A program made the position numbers and the translations under genes. Below, piece after piece: positions 43,858 to 55,134 of a stretch of 64,000 nucleotides of DNA. Numbering within the stretch: position 1 is the stretch's first letter; each line of letters opens with the position of its first letter. The notes under the pieces are model-generated. The model worked only from the letters and a program-made list of their open reading frames with translations, was not told the DNA's origin and ran no database searches. The stretch lies in NCBI GenBank assembly GCA_019925105.1, contig JAHGAU010000041.1, forward strand, positions 62,001 to 126,000, given 5' to 3'. The stretch is from Niebla homalea. Lineage: Eukaryota > Ascomycota > Lecanoromycetes > Lecanorales > Ramalinaceae.

Positions 43858-46203
43858 ATGTTTCCCATTGCACCTGCACCTGCGAAGCCCGACTCTCATC
43901 ACCCTCATGCTTCAACACGAGCGAATGGGTTGCAGAATGGGGTCAATAAGCCTCATGAACATAGAAGCTGTGTTGCTTGTCACACCCGCAAAGTGAGATG
44001 TGACAAGAAGAATCCATGCAGTGTGTGTGTGAAGCGAGGGACAGAGTGCGTCTTTCCAACCGGAAAGAAACCACGGAAACGACGGAAGGATGCAAATGCT
44101 GAACTGTCGGCTCGTATAAATAATTTAGAAGATCTCATCTCATCGCTTGGCGCACAGCATCACGATACCCACGAGGAGAGCGATGGCTCGGAGCCGGATA
44201 AAGCCACTTCGACCCTGAATGGGGATGCATCACACATCAACGAGTGGCGAGAGAAGATTACCAAAACTGATACACATGACTCCATAGAAGAGGGTTTTGG
44301 CCGTCTCAGCATCCGGGATGGGAAAAGCCGTTATGTTTCCAATCAGCTGTGGGCGAGGATGGGAGACGAGGTTGCGGAGATGCGAAGCTTCTTGGATGCG
44401 CCATCATCCGATGATGAAGGAGATCAAGATAACACACCATCGCCTCTCCACCAGGACTCAGATCAGTCGATGGCTTTTCAAGGCTCAGTCGATCAAGGCT
44501 TTCTCTTTGGCCATACGCAGCCCACACTTGATCTCGCCAGTGCTGGCCCGTCCACCAGCCAGGCATGCATCCTATGGGACACCTACAAAGAGAGCGTCGA
44601 TCCTCTAATTAAGATCGTGCACCGACCATCGATCGAGAGAATCTTCCTGAAAGCTTCGGGCATCCCTACCAACGCTTCCAAGGCTGAAGCCGCTTTACTG
44701 TATTCCATCTATCTGACCTCCTTCATCAGCCTTGAGCCAGCCCAGTGCGAGGCGCTCTTTGGCACTCCAAAGTCTTATATGACCAGCCACTATAGAGCCT
44801 TGACCGAGAAGGCAATGGCAAAGGCGTCATTTCTGACGAGCTCGAGCCTCTTGGTCTTGCAGGCATTTGTGATGTATCTAATCTGCTTGAGACAGCAGGA
44901 TGACATGAAGCTGACTTGTACCCTGACTGGGCTTGCTACAAACATCGCTCATGGAATGGGTCTTCATCGGGATGGCACGCACTTTGCCATTGGCCCCTTT
45001 GAAACGGAGATGCGCCGCCGGGTATGGTGGAATCTGTTGGTCTTGGAGACAAGGTCATCCGAGGACAGCGGAATCGAATCATCCTTTCTGGATCAGCACT
45101 TCGATACCAGCCTGCCACTGAATCTCAACGACAACGACATCTTTCCCGATATGACGGAGCAACCTAAAGCCAGGGAGGGTTGCGCTGAAATGACCGTCTC
45201 CCTCATGAGATTCGAGATGGTAGCTGCGCTGCGTCGTCTCGATAGTCTCGGGAATGGCGAAGCCTCAGGCTGTTCGCCACGCGACTTGATCGAACAAAAA
45301 GACAAGATCATTGATGAATGCCACCAAAAGCTGGAGCAAACGTACATGAAGCATATGGATCCCAAGATTCCGTGAGTGACACGGGGAGGCTATCAAAGAT
45401 TCACTAACGTGCATAGGCTCAATTGGGTGAGCGCCACGATTGCGCGAGTTGTACTAGGCAAATTGTGGATCAAAGTGCATCATCCATTCTCCATGCCCAA
45501 GGATCAGGCCGAGATTGCGTCCGAGTCGAGACATAAACTCTTCATCGCATCTATTGAGAGCCTCGAATCGCTGCACCTTTTGACTTCGAATGAAGATGCA
45601 GCCAAATGGATTTGGATGTATCGAAGCTACATGCAGTGGCAAGCCATGATATTTGTGCTATTGGAACTTTGCAAGTCTCCGTCCGTTGCTGACTGCAAGC
45701 GCGCATGGGCTGCTATTGATAACGCCTACGACGATCAGACTAGCGAAGCATCCCAGAAGCATAGCAAGGATCAAAGCATGCTGTGGGCGGCGATGGATCG
45801 TCTAATGAGCAAGGCACAAGCGACCAGACCACAGCCGAAGCCGCTAAGCATCTTGAACGGTGTGAATGCCAGGGACCCAGAGCAGCCGGCAGCTATGATG
45901 GAGACCCAGCCAGCGGATAACGTGACCTCACAAGCTCAATTCTCAGACATGACTGCATCCACGACGCAGCCTTATCCTCTCGGTTTTGAGGGTACGAAGA
46001 GTGATCCTGGGGTGGGCGATTTTGTCTTCAATCAATGGTTCACGCCTGAGTGGTCCCCAAATGACTATGGAGGGGCGTGGGCGAACGAAGGCAACTTTAC
46101 CAATGACCTCCAAGCTCTCAACTGGGCCGGATGGGATACTGGGCCCAAGGACTTCATCATGGAAGATGCGTCGCTGTCAGGAAACCGATCCGGACTTTGG
46201 TGA
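43858..46203 (+). CDS. Zn2Cys6 transcription factor with fungal-specific regulatory domain
   Basis: Two exons (43858-45371 and 45417-46203) joined by a 45-nt intron; 2301 coding nt, 766 aa. The binuclear zinc cluster is at residues 38-64 (CVACHTRKVRCDKKNPC, then CVKRGTEC), followed by a basic KKPRKRRK linker and a short coiled-coil-like segment (LSARINNLEDLISSLG). The Fungal_trans middle homology region covers about 240-470, with blocks KIVHRPSIERIF, NIAHGMGLHRDG and FETEMRRRVWWNLLVLE. The C-terminal 100 residues are rich in Q, S, T, W and acidic residues, as in activation domains. It is a nuclear DNA-binding regulator. It lies 0.8 kb upstream of an MFS transporter on the same strand, so it may regulate that gene. 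Confidence 0.95.
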
Positions 46204-46981
46204 TCAGGAGGAGCCGATGATGCCTTACGGCCGAGTATTGCGACCGAGTACGGGATCTGACAGAGTTTCATAAGGGGGAAGGTTATCATGATTTAATATC
46301 ACGTCAACGAATGATGGTCAAGACCGAGCATCCCAACTGTATGAGACACTACCCGTACCAAGACGTTTCCACGTGCAACCCAGATCTTAAAGTACCTTAC
46401 AATCATAAGGCGAGTCAAGCGGGATGTCGGCTTTTTCGGGATGTTCACACGTGCCGAACCATCATGGTGTGCTACGGAATACATCACTTGGATGGCGTAA
46501 TCAGTTTATGCAAACATTGACCCCTGACGTGGATTTTGATCAAATCATGATTTATCATTCATGCTGGCTCCATCTCGGTATCTCTGCCTTTGTGCGAGCG
46601 CCGAAGTATCACGGATTCCGATTGGTCAGTTACTACGTCCGCGCCGAGGATTTCACAACGCTGATTGGCTACTTTCTTTCTTGGTAACTCTTCCCCACGG
46701 CCCCACTGGATTCGCTGCATGCATTCATATATCATCGACTTTTCCCATGTCTTTGAGCAGGCGCAAGTCACTTTATACCGTCTTCTCGTTGCAGGAAATC
46801 CCGTGTCCTCATCTTCAGATTCACACTCGCTCCGTGACACCCACTTCTCAACTTTAAGCGGAAACAGCATCATCATCATCACGACCAGCCTCATCGTTTG
46901 GTCGGATTTTGGAAGGAAGCAAAGCAGGAATAATAGCTCCTCTTTCAACAAGTGGACGGCATCAGAGAATAATACAACATC
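46204..46981. other. Intergenic region between regulator and transporter
   Basis: A 778-bp stretch with no gene of its own; it serves as the transporter promoter. Zn2Cys6 factors usually bind CGG-type half sites; I did not find a clear paired CGG element by eye. Confidence 0.4.
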
Positions 46982-48587
46982 ATGGAGGCCTCGGCAGGGC
47001 CTTTCCCGCTCAGTATCGGCGGGGGCAAGCCAGTGCCAGAGGAAGCCCCCAACAGGGAGCATTTCGTGGTTGACTTTGATGGACCAAAAGACCCCATGAA
47101 CGCCCAGAATTGGTCTTCCAGAAAGAAGATGTTCGCAGGTGCCATCACTTGCTACACTTGTCTCTGCTCCTCCTTCGCCTCCTCCATCTTCTCAACAGCC
47201 ACTTCAGCGCTCAGCCAAAACTTTCACGTTGCGGAGGAGGTGACCACTCTCGCCACAGCCCTCTACGTGCTGGGCTATGTCTTTGGGCCTTTGGTTTGGG
47301 GACCTTTGTCCGAGCTGAAGGGACGCAAATTGCCCGTCGTCATTGGAATGTTTGGCTTCACAGTCTTCGCGGCTGGCAGCGCGGTTGGCAAGGATTTGCA
47401 AACAGTCCTCCTCTGTCGATTCTTCAACGGGGTCATGGGATCCAGTCCCTTGACTGTGGGCGCCGGTATCTTCGCGGACATGTATGATCATGCGCATCGT
47501 GGTGCGGCCATTGCCATCTTTGCCATGTGCATCTTTATTGGGTAAGAGACCCCGCTTACCCTTTGACATGGACCTTCTCTGACTCTTGTGTCACAGTCCC
47601 TGCCTCGCCCCATTCATCGGCGGCTTCACAGTCATGAGCTACCTCGGCTGGCGCTGGACCGGCTATTGGTGTCTCATCATGGGCGCCTTCTCCTTCGTCC
47701 TCTGCTGCCTCCTACCCGAAACCTACACCCCTACCATCCTGACCTCGAAGGCTGCCAACCTACGCAAGCAAACGGGCAATTGGGCGATTCACGCGCCGCA
47801 AGAGGAGGTCGAGGTGAGCATCAACGAAATCGTCACCAAATACTTCGCCCGGCCCATCACGATGCTGGTGGTGGAGCCGGTGCTCGTCCTGGTCAGCTTC
47901 TACATGTCCTTCGTCTACGGGATCCTCTACCTCTTCTTCGAATCCTACCCGCTCGTCTTCATGGGGGTCCACCGCTTCAACCCGGGTGAGTCGGGCCTCC
48001 CCTTCTTCGCCCTCGGCGTCGGCGTCGTCATCAGCGTCGTCTGCGTCATCCTCACCATGCCCGCCTACAACCGAAAACTGGCCGCCAACGGCGGTCGCCC
48101 CGTGGCGGAATGGCGCCTCCCGCTCGTCATGGCGGGCGGCATCTCCTTCACGATCGGACTGTTCTGGTTCGGCTGGACGGGCAACACGGCCAGCATCCAC
48201 TGGATCGTGCCCACCCTGTCCGGCCTGTTCACCGGCTTCGGCTTCATCTCCATCTTCATGCCGCTCTTCAACTACATCATCGATTCCTACCTCATGTATG
48301 CCGCCTCGGCCATCGCGGCCAACACCCTCATGCGCAGCCTGTTCGGCGCCGTGTTCCCCATGTTTGCGACCTACATGTACAGTGGGCTGGGGATCGGGTT
48401 GGCCACGACGGTCTGTGGCTGTGTGGCGGCTGCCATGATCCCCGTGCCTGTGGTGTTCTACTTCTATGGCGGGAAGTTGCGGGAGCGATCGAAGTTCGCG
48501 CCCACGCTCCCGAAGTCGATGCCCGTGAAGAGGGATGAGGAGAGCACGTCGACGGAGGAGAATGAGGAGAAGAGGGAGGGGCAGTGA
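46982..48587 (+). CDS. MFS transporter, DHA1 (polyamine/drug:H+ antiporter) type
   Basis: Two exons (46982-47541 and 47597-48587); 1551 coding nt, 516 aa. The N-terminal block DGPKDPMNAQNWSSRKK and the loop GPLSELKGRKLPVVIG (MFS motif A) are typical of the fungal DHA1 group that includes polyamine and fungicide exporters. Twelve hydrophobic segments can be traced between residues 50 and 480. The loop after helix 6 has the usual LPETYTPTIL block. The C-terminal tail is acidic. It acts in the plasma membrane; substrate is unknown. Its position just after a Zn2Cys6 regulator suggests a regulator-exporter pair. Exon 2 is markedly more G+C-rich than its surroundings. Confidence 0.95.
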
Positions 48588-51500
48588 TGGTGATGATGAT
48601 GAAGAGACTCTCTGCAGGGCAGGGCTGGGCCAATGCTAGAGCAGCGATGGCTTTATCAGAGAAACAGTGTAGCATATTTTAGCGAGAGCGGCACATTATA
48701 GACGATAGAGGCATCACATTGCTCACGCTAATCATATCACTACCCTGTCTTTCCGTCCTGATGTTATGTTTGCGCTTCCCTTGGCAAAGTGTGCTTCTAC
48801 TCCTTGGGAAGCAATGATATGGAAGTGGATAGCGAAACGCATTAATCACATTTGACATATGATAACAATCAAGAGCCGTACTCTCAACTCGATCTCTCCA
48901 GCAAGAGCCACCACACCAGCACCACTTTCTCAAAACCAACATCAAGCGTGCCATCCCGTCTGACGAACCGGACATGTCAGCCACCACCCAATCGACCTCC
49001 CTCGTAACCAATCACACCCATCTCAATCACCCTGGGCCTCGACACCCTCACCACTCAACTCATCACCGATCACCACTATTCTTCATCGAAGTTTACCCCT
49101 CAGCACAAGACCTCCTCGCTCCAGCTCCCTCCCGCAACACCACCACGACATCAATAGACACGGCACATTGCATGGAGGTGGACCTCACCTCACCCCCCTC
49201 CGCCCCCGTCTCCCCCCCACCATCATCCATCCATAGAAGCTGGCTTGCCGAGGGTGCGGCCTCAGGCTGGGTAAGTCAAGCGCTTTCACTCGTAAAGAGT
49301 GATCGAAGCTTCGAATAAGCCCAAAAAAGTACGGCCCCAAACCAGGGAGAGAGAAGGGGGGGGGGCCAGGGGGGCAAAACACAACGGAGAGCGGGAGGAA
49401 GCAGTAGGCGATGGCTCGCTCAATCAAACAGAGGGGGGAGTTGTGTACCACACACACACACACACGCCGAGCGAGGGTGTTGCACGGCGACTGTAGTTGC
49501 TCGGAGACCTTGACGACCTTCCTATCAAAGACCAAATTCTCATTCGGTGACCTCCCCATCTGCAGCGTTGTGTAACGAGATACGTCGAAAGGAGCTTGGA
49601 GGTCCCATGGCATCGACTGCTCTTTTTGGTCGAGTATCGGGTGATTCACCGAGTACAATGGCCCGGTCCTGCCTGCCCTAAAGGTATCTTCCGTGCCAAG
49701 TGACATGGTGCGGATCCCCGGGATGGGTCGAATCTGCTGTTCTCGAACCACAGGGTATTTGTCATCCACGCTTTGGGATAAGCATGCGTATGAATAAGGT
49801 CGACATTTCCGGCGAGGGTCAATGTAGTTCTTGAAGGGAATGATAATATTGTCTTGCGGTATGCTATCCAGCGTCGCTGCCGCGTGTGCTTGCGCTGCGT
49901 TTTGCAAAAGTAGGGTAGATGGAGTAGAACGTCAACGCCAAAAGATTGATTCATAACTGCAAGCAAGAATGCTTTGGTGAAACATTCTCAGTCCTCATAT
50001 GCAGCTGCCACTTATCTCATCATGCCAGGTGTTCATTGAGGGACTGGGTTAGCTGCTGTGAAGTCAACTGCTATCGGTATCGGTTTAGACGCCAAATAAG
50101 GAGCACTGTGATAACCGCATGGACTGCAAACTGGGCATCTGGAGTACCACTTGGTCCCATATGCCAGCTCTGGGTGCTCGCATCAGATACCTCGTTGTGC
50201 ATTCGCCATTGTGGTGGATCTGAGTGAACGCATGGATACATTACCTTCCATCAAACGAGCCTTGATGATAATTTACTTCCAGGCTGCGTATTGAATTCTG
50301 CTTCTTAGGAGAAATTTGTGATGGAACTTGGATCTTGAAGGGCTGTCAAGGCCGAACCTAATTTGACACCAATTGTAGTGAACGTGGTATCTCGACGTCC
50401 ACAAATGAGCCCTGTCTCGAGGCTGAATTCATCAGAGAACAGTCATATCCTTGTTGTCTTACTGAGACATTACTAGTTGCGAACCTGGGGAGAGTTCCAT
50501 TCTGTAGGAGCTCCGGGTATTTTGAAGGAGGGCGCTCTGGTTGCGAGTCCGATATGGCTCACGGTACATGGAACTCTGGCGACAGGAGTCTCGGTTAAAG
50601 GTTTAATGTCGTAGCATGGATATCAAAAACGTGGGAGCGGTCTTAGCCAGATCCTTGATCACTGTCGAGAAAGATGAGATTTTGTCGATCGCCTTCACGT
50701 AGCTGAGAAAACGGCGGAAGAGTCAATTGCACTGAGTTTAGGAATCGCTGTACTTGTATTGCTTAGATTCATGGAGCCGTCTGTAAGTTTCACAATTGAA
50801 TTATAGGGATATACCTCAGCACGAGCATATTTGATCGAAAGAATGGAAATACAGATCTACTGAGGTGGAGTGACGAGCCTTCGTCGGCGCGGAAGACAAG
50901 GTCCTTCCGCACAAATTACCTGAGGCATTGGCGCCTGTACACCATATATTGGGAGTTTCTGATTGACGGCTAGAGCATTGTTAAGGCCACAACCGGTGAA
51001 TTTACTGACTTCTCGTACACCAGATCCCGGCTAAGCACTGATCCTGACCATGGGAATCATTGAGGTGTTGCCACATGGCGAGGTGGGAGTTGAAGCTGCG
51101 GTGATCTTTCCCCATTTTCGTCTCGCATACTTGGCAAATCCATAAGTGGTCGTGAGAGTCTGCCACTCCCAGAGCATGTGTTCGACGAAAAATCCTGTGG
51201 CCCTCATGGTATTTTCTGACGTGCTCCAGTACATGCCCAAGATCGATCAAATCAGCACTTTGGCAGCCTGGAATAGGACGCAGACAGGCGTAGGTAGACA
51301 TTTTAGATATTTCCTGGCCTTGTGTGCACTCGGTCGATCAGAAATGTAGTATGAGCTGTTTCAGGATGACAGAAGTATGTTTTGCAGATTGAGAGATTGT
51401 GGTGTGGGTGTCTCCAGAGAAGTGTTGAGAAGATCTGTTTTGACGTTTGAGCTCACACGGCCGGCAGCAAACATTTGGCAACCCATTCTACGTGGCGTAT

Positions 51501-52627
51501 GTTGTATTGCCATGTGCACGCTGCACAGTCCGCAGCTGCATGGGATCACCGTCTCCCCAACCAGAAAACATCCATGATGGGTTGTATTCGCTATCAGCTC
51601 AGTGGACATGTATTGTTATGGCCCAGCGATTGGATAATGACCTAAGATAGCTTGATTACAATCTGCAACTCGTAGAGATGTATTGTCGCCGTTTGACATT
51701 GCAAGTTCGTCGCCCTCTTGGATTGAGTTGTCAGAGATGTGCAATGGTGCCTCTGCCCTCTGAGCCCCCTCGCCCCCCTGTGGCGCGGCAAATGTGGCGT
51801 GCCGAACCAGCCTCCAGCCACAGACGTCTTGGCGAGTCGTTTCTTTGATTCCCCTCGTTCTCTCAATCGCTTCTTACACTCTGCCACTCAGAGTATGCCA
51901 TTGTTCGAAGAGGGGGCTAGAATCACAAGGAAATGCCCTAGTCATGCAATCCTTGACACACCGATCGATATCCAATGCTTTGGCTTCTAATTGATCCTCG
52001 GCTCGCAACCGCCAACGTCCTTCCTCCGTTCACCCTCTTGCTTGGTTGGACTGGGGACAGCATAGGCCTCAAGTGTCAAGAGATAGGAAAAAGTCATGCA
52101 TCTGACTCTAGATACATCGAAGAGGAAGAAGACTAGGCTAAGGTTGGGCCATGCAGGAAAGCCTTGAACAGGGAATCGTGTCAGCTCTTGGACCTCTGCA
52201 AACTCCACCAACAGTCAGGTCTCAAGGGCCTGGAAGGGCTCACTGAGTAAAGCAGGTGCCCAGCAATGCTACTCAAAGGCCGGGGAAGGGAGCTACGTGT
52301 GTGGCTAAAATGATTAGTGCATTGTCAACGTGAAGAGGCAAAGCTCAGAAGCGAATACATTATGTCTGCGCCCTCTATTCGACTGGAGAAACGTTTCTCG
52401 GGCAACAGCTGGTCCTGTGTGATGTCTCCAGCTTCTTAAACTACTCAACCCTATCGCCGCAAGAGGCCTTCCAAGATCAAGGAGTGCAGCCTACCCTCAA
52501 GGCTTACATCAATTGAAACGACATCAACCCAAGTCGCTCACCAGCTGTTCATAGCCAACATCACTACATCCAATCGCATCAGAAGGACAGCACCAAGCCT
52601 TTTTCATATCTTACGAGAAAAAGCCTA
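48588..52627. other. Long intergenic stretch with gene debris
   Basis: Four kilobases without a convincing complete gene. A minus-strand frame at 49185-49907 is protein-like only in its first 140 codons (for example SVDDKYPVVREQQIRPIPG), lacks an ATG and then runs through a CA microsatellite (49449-49465), so I regard it as a possible remnant. The zinc-finger-like frame at 51002-51301 is listed separately. The rest holds nothing I recognise. Confidence 0.4.
51002..51301 (-). CDS. Small ORF with two zinc-finger-like Cys/His clusters
   Basis: Open frame of 99 aa with ATG at 51301. Two Cys/His clusters are visible: CLRPIPGC followed by HVLEHVRKYH, and WICQVCETKMG followed by HLAMWQHLNDSH. They look like degenerate C2H2-type fingers of the kind found in fungal ankyrin or NLR-like proteins. 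The frame stands alone and ends after another CLAGIWC pair. It could be a real small gene, one exon of a longer gene, or a remnant. Confidence 0.35.
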   Translation of the reverse strand: MSTYACLRPIPGCQSADLIDLGHVLEHVRKYHEGHRIFRRTHALGVADSHDHLWICQVCETKMGKDHRSFNSHLAMWQHLNDSHGQDQCLAGIWCTRSQ

Positions 52628-53551
52628 CTAAGTCGACCCAGCCAGTATCGGCTCGGGTGGCCCATCTGGTGGGACTTCCTTATCCATCGCGCTGTCCGTC
52701 CCCCAGACAAACACGCCAATCTGAAATTCATTGCCCACCATACCCCACCCAGGAGTACCAAGATATGCGACCTCTTGGAAACACTTATGCTGGACTCGCG
52801 CGATCACATCCCTGATATCAACAAAACTTGACAAGTCGATCGTGTCTTTGGCTATCGGCGCGGTATTGCTGATTTTGAATTCGTCATAGAAGTCGGTGCG
52901 CGGGAAGAACTTGCGCATCTGGATTGCCATTTTACAGCTGCCGGAAATGTAGCGTTTCGGGAGATAGAGCGAGTCCTGAACGGCTACACTCGCATTCCCC
53001 CTGATACCGCCCGAAGATTGGGGCAGAGTTCTCCTTGTGGAAATGGTCAAAGAGTCCTGGAAAGTGAGACCGGATGGAGAAGTTGCTGATGAGAGGGAAG
53101 ACAGGGGAACGCCCAATGAAGATAACGTTATGTTGCTGATGTCGCTGCCATCCGCCCCGCTGGCATCACCCGAGTCATGAGCGTACCCAAACAACATGGT
53201 CTGAGACCCAAATTGAACGACCTCACGGTGTACCTTGAAAAAGGCGGCTCCACAGTCGTCAGCAAAACGCTCGGCGTCAATATCCTCTGGCTGCCACCGC
53301 TTGTTGATCGGTTCGCAGACTCCCTCGAGCGTTTCCGGATTGGTCGACGCATTCGATTGTAACGGGGCGCAGAGCGACATGGAAAGAATACACCAAAGAA
53401 TGAGCACTGGGCATAACACAGAGGCAGCTATTGCCCACCTCCTCTGAAATCGTTTGGGTATCCAGGCAGATCGAAAGTTCAAGGATGGAGGAGAAAGACC
53501 CAATAGAGATATCGACCATTGGATTGAAAGTGCGGAGACACCTCTCAGCAA
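52628..53551 (-). CDS. Secreted or membrane-anchored 4-Cys protein (pair A, copy 2)
   Basis: Single-exon gene of 307 aa. Residues 38-62 form a hydrophobic segment (RWAIAASVLCPVLILWCIL) that may be an uncleaved anchor, because about 35 basic and Ser-rich residues precede it. The lumenal part has ADDCGAAFFKV, PKRYISGSCKMAIQMRKFF, ARVQHKCFQEV and GTPGWGMVGNEFQIGVFVWG. These align in order with the gene at 9613 (RHYISGNCVLSIWMR, DECVLAS, GTAGW, VVSLWG). It has an insertion of about 70 Ser-rich residues between the first and second shared Cys. No catalytic motif is visible. It is the most distant member of the four-gene set in this window. Confidence 0.72.
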   Translation of the reverse strand: MLRGVSALSIQWSISLLGLSPPSLNFRSAWIPKRFQRRWAIAASVLCPVLILWCILSMSLCAPLQSNASTNPETLEGVCEPINKRWQPEDIDAERFADDCGAAFFKVHREVVQFGSQTMLFGYAHDSGDASGADGSDISNITLSSLGVPLSSLSSATSPSGLTFQDSLTISTRRTLPQSSGGIRGNASVAVQDSLYLPKRYISGSCKMAIQMRKFFPRTDFYDEFKISNTAPIAKDTIDLSSFVDIRDVIARVQHKCFQEVAYLGTPGWGMVGNEFQIGVFVWGTDSAMDKEVPPDGPPEPILAGST

Positions 53552-55134
53552 CGACCCATGACCTGCCTCGCCTCTGAGACATACCTCAGTGATCTGTGTG
53601 GTTGTGGACCCTTAAGGCTGTGTTCTTTGGGACCTTTCGAGAGATACGCGCCCTTGCGTCTAGTCACCATTATAAGATCTATCTGCAACATAAGCGCGTC
53701 GTATCATGACTCCAAGCCTCCTTGTGTCTCGGAGATCTCTTGGGCCAGGCTGCGCCCAACGAGGATGATATCTGACCCGGGACCGAACCCTTCACCCACG
53801 AACGCAGTGTACCATGGTCGAGCTGTGTGTCGTTTTGTTCTTACAGGGCATCAGTGTCGGTCAATTGCAGTACCCCGAATTGGCTCCTTTTCTTCTGAGC
53901 TCTATTGTTCGACACACTCCGCGTCGCGGATGGTTGGACTTACAGCCTTCCCTCTTTCACCGACAGCTGCTCTTTGAGGCTTCATCGACATGGGCATCCT
54001 GCATGACCTTCCGCTCTGGCATTGTCCATCACGGACAGATGGGCAAGCCCATAGTTCGGCACTCTTCTATCCCGTTGGGTTCACTTCCTACCCATCCTTA
54101 CAGCTACAGCTGACTGGCTGCACCATTGACCTCCAATATTGAAGCACAGCAGTCGCTAATATCATCCCGTAGGGTCGCCAGAGAACCACAACAGCCTGCG
54201 ATCAAATCGTGTTTACTTCTCTGATGCCTTTCTAGCGTCAAGCCAAGCAACCTGCAAAGGCACGGGCTGGCATTGCACTGCCCATGCTCTACTTACTTTC
54301 AACTTCCCATCTCTCGCCTCCCACTTCGCTGTTCTCAATGTTCTTCGTCCGCCATACGACTCCATCCATATCTCACACACTTCATCTACCATCTGTTCGC
54401 CTTTCTTACGCTCGGTTCATACCACTCTCTCCAACTTTTCCACGTCATCGACTCTCCATCCCGGAGTGATTATCACGCTTGATTCTAGCCTTGTCCACGG
54501 CCCTCACAGATCGTGCCGAGTCATACTTACAATTTTTGTCTCATCATGATCCAGGCTGCGTCCGCAACTCGTCACGCTTCCTTTAGACGGTGTCTATTTT
54601 CGTCCTACACGTCTCCAGCGAGCGCTCTCGAAGGGTGAGAGTGAGCCTCAATCTGTTCACGGCTCAGCTCGCTATGTAACCACTAATGGATGCTGCACCT
54701 TTATTCATGGATCTTGGGACGGGGGAGGCCCAGGATCGAAGGCAAGACTGGGGGGAGGACGTGAGGGAAGGACAAGAAAGCAACGGGGGAAGGGCAATGA
54801 ACTCGCTCTGGCCCACCGCGAAAGGCCGGGGGACGAACGGTGGATGGATGGAAAGCAGTGAGACGATTCGTTCAAAAAGGCTTTTTTGTATGTTTTGCTG
54901 GCCTGAGCTATTACATCTCTTGTTGCCTCATGTATGTTTTCGTGCTTGAGCTATCTATTGCATGTCTTCTTGTTGCCTCTTGTATGTTTTTCATGCTTGA
55001 GCTATTTCTTCTCTTGTTGCCTTTTGTTTTTCCGGATGCATGCATGTTGAGATTACCCTCTCCTCCTTCCTTCCTCGTTTCTCATCATCATCGTCATCAT
55101 ACAACGACATCTCCCACATCCACTTTCCCACCTC
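53552..55134. other. Intergenic stretch
   Basis: No supported gene. It contains the three-copy repeat at 54887-55024 just beyond the 3' end of the GH31 gene. Open frames here are short and pyrimidine-driven. Confidence 0.4.
54887..55024. repeat. Imperfect tandem repeat, 44-50-bp unit, 3 copies
   Basis: Three units each run from TGTATGTTTT through TGAGCTAT to CTTGTTGCCT. They lie just downstream of the alpha-glucosidase stop codon. Confidence 0.8.
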
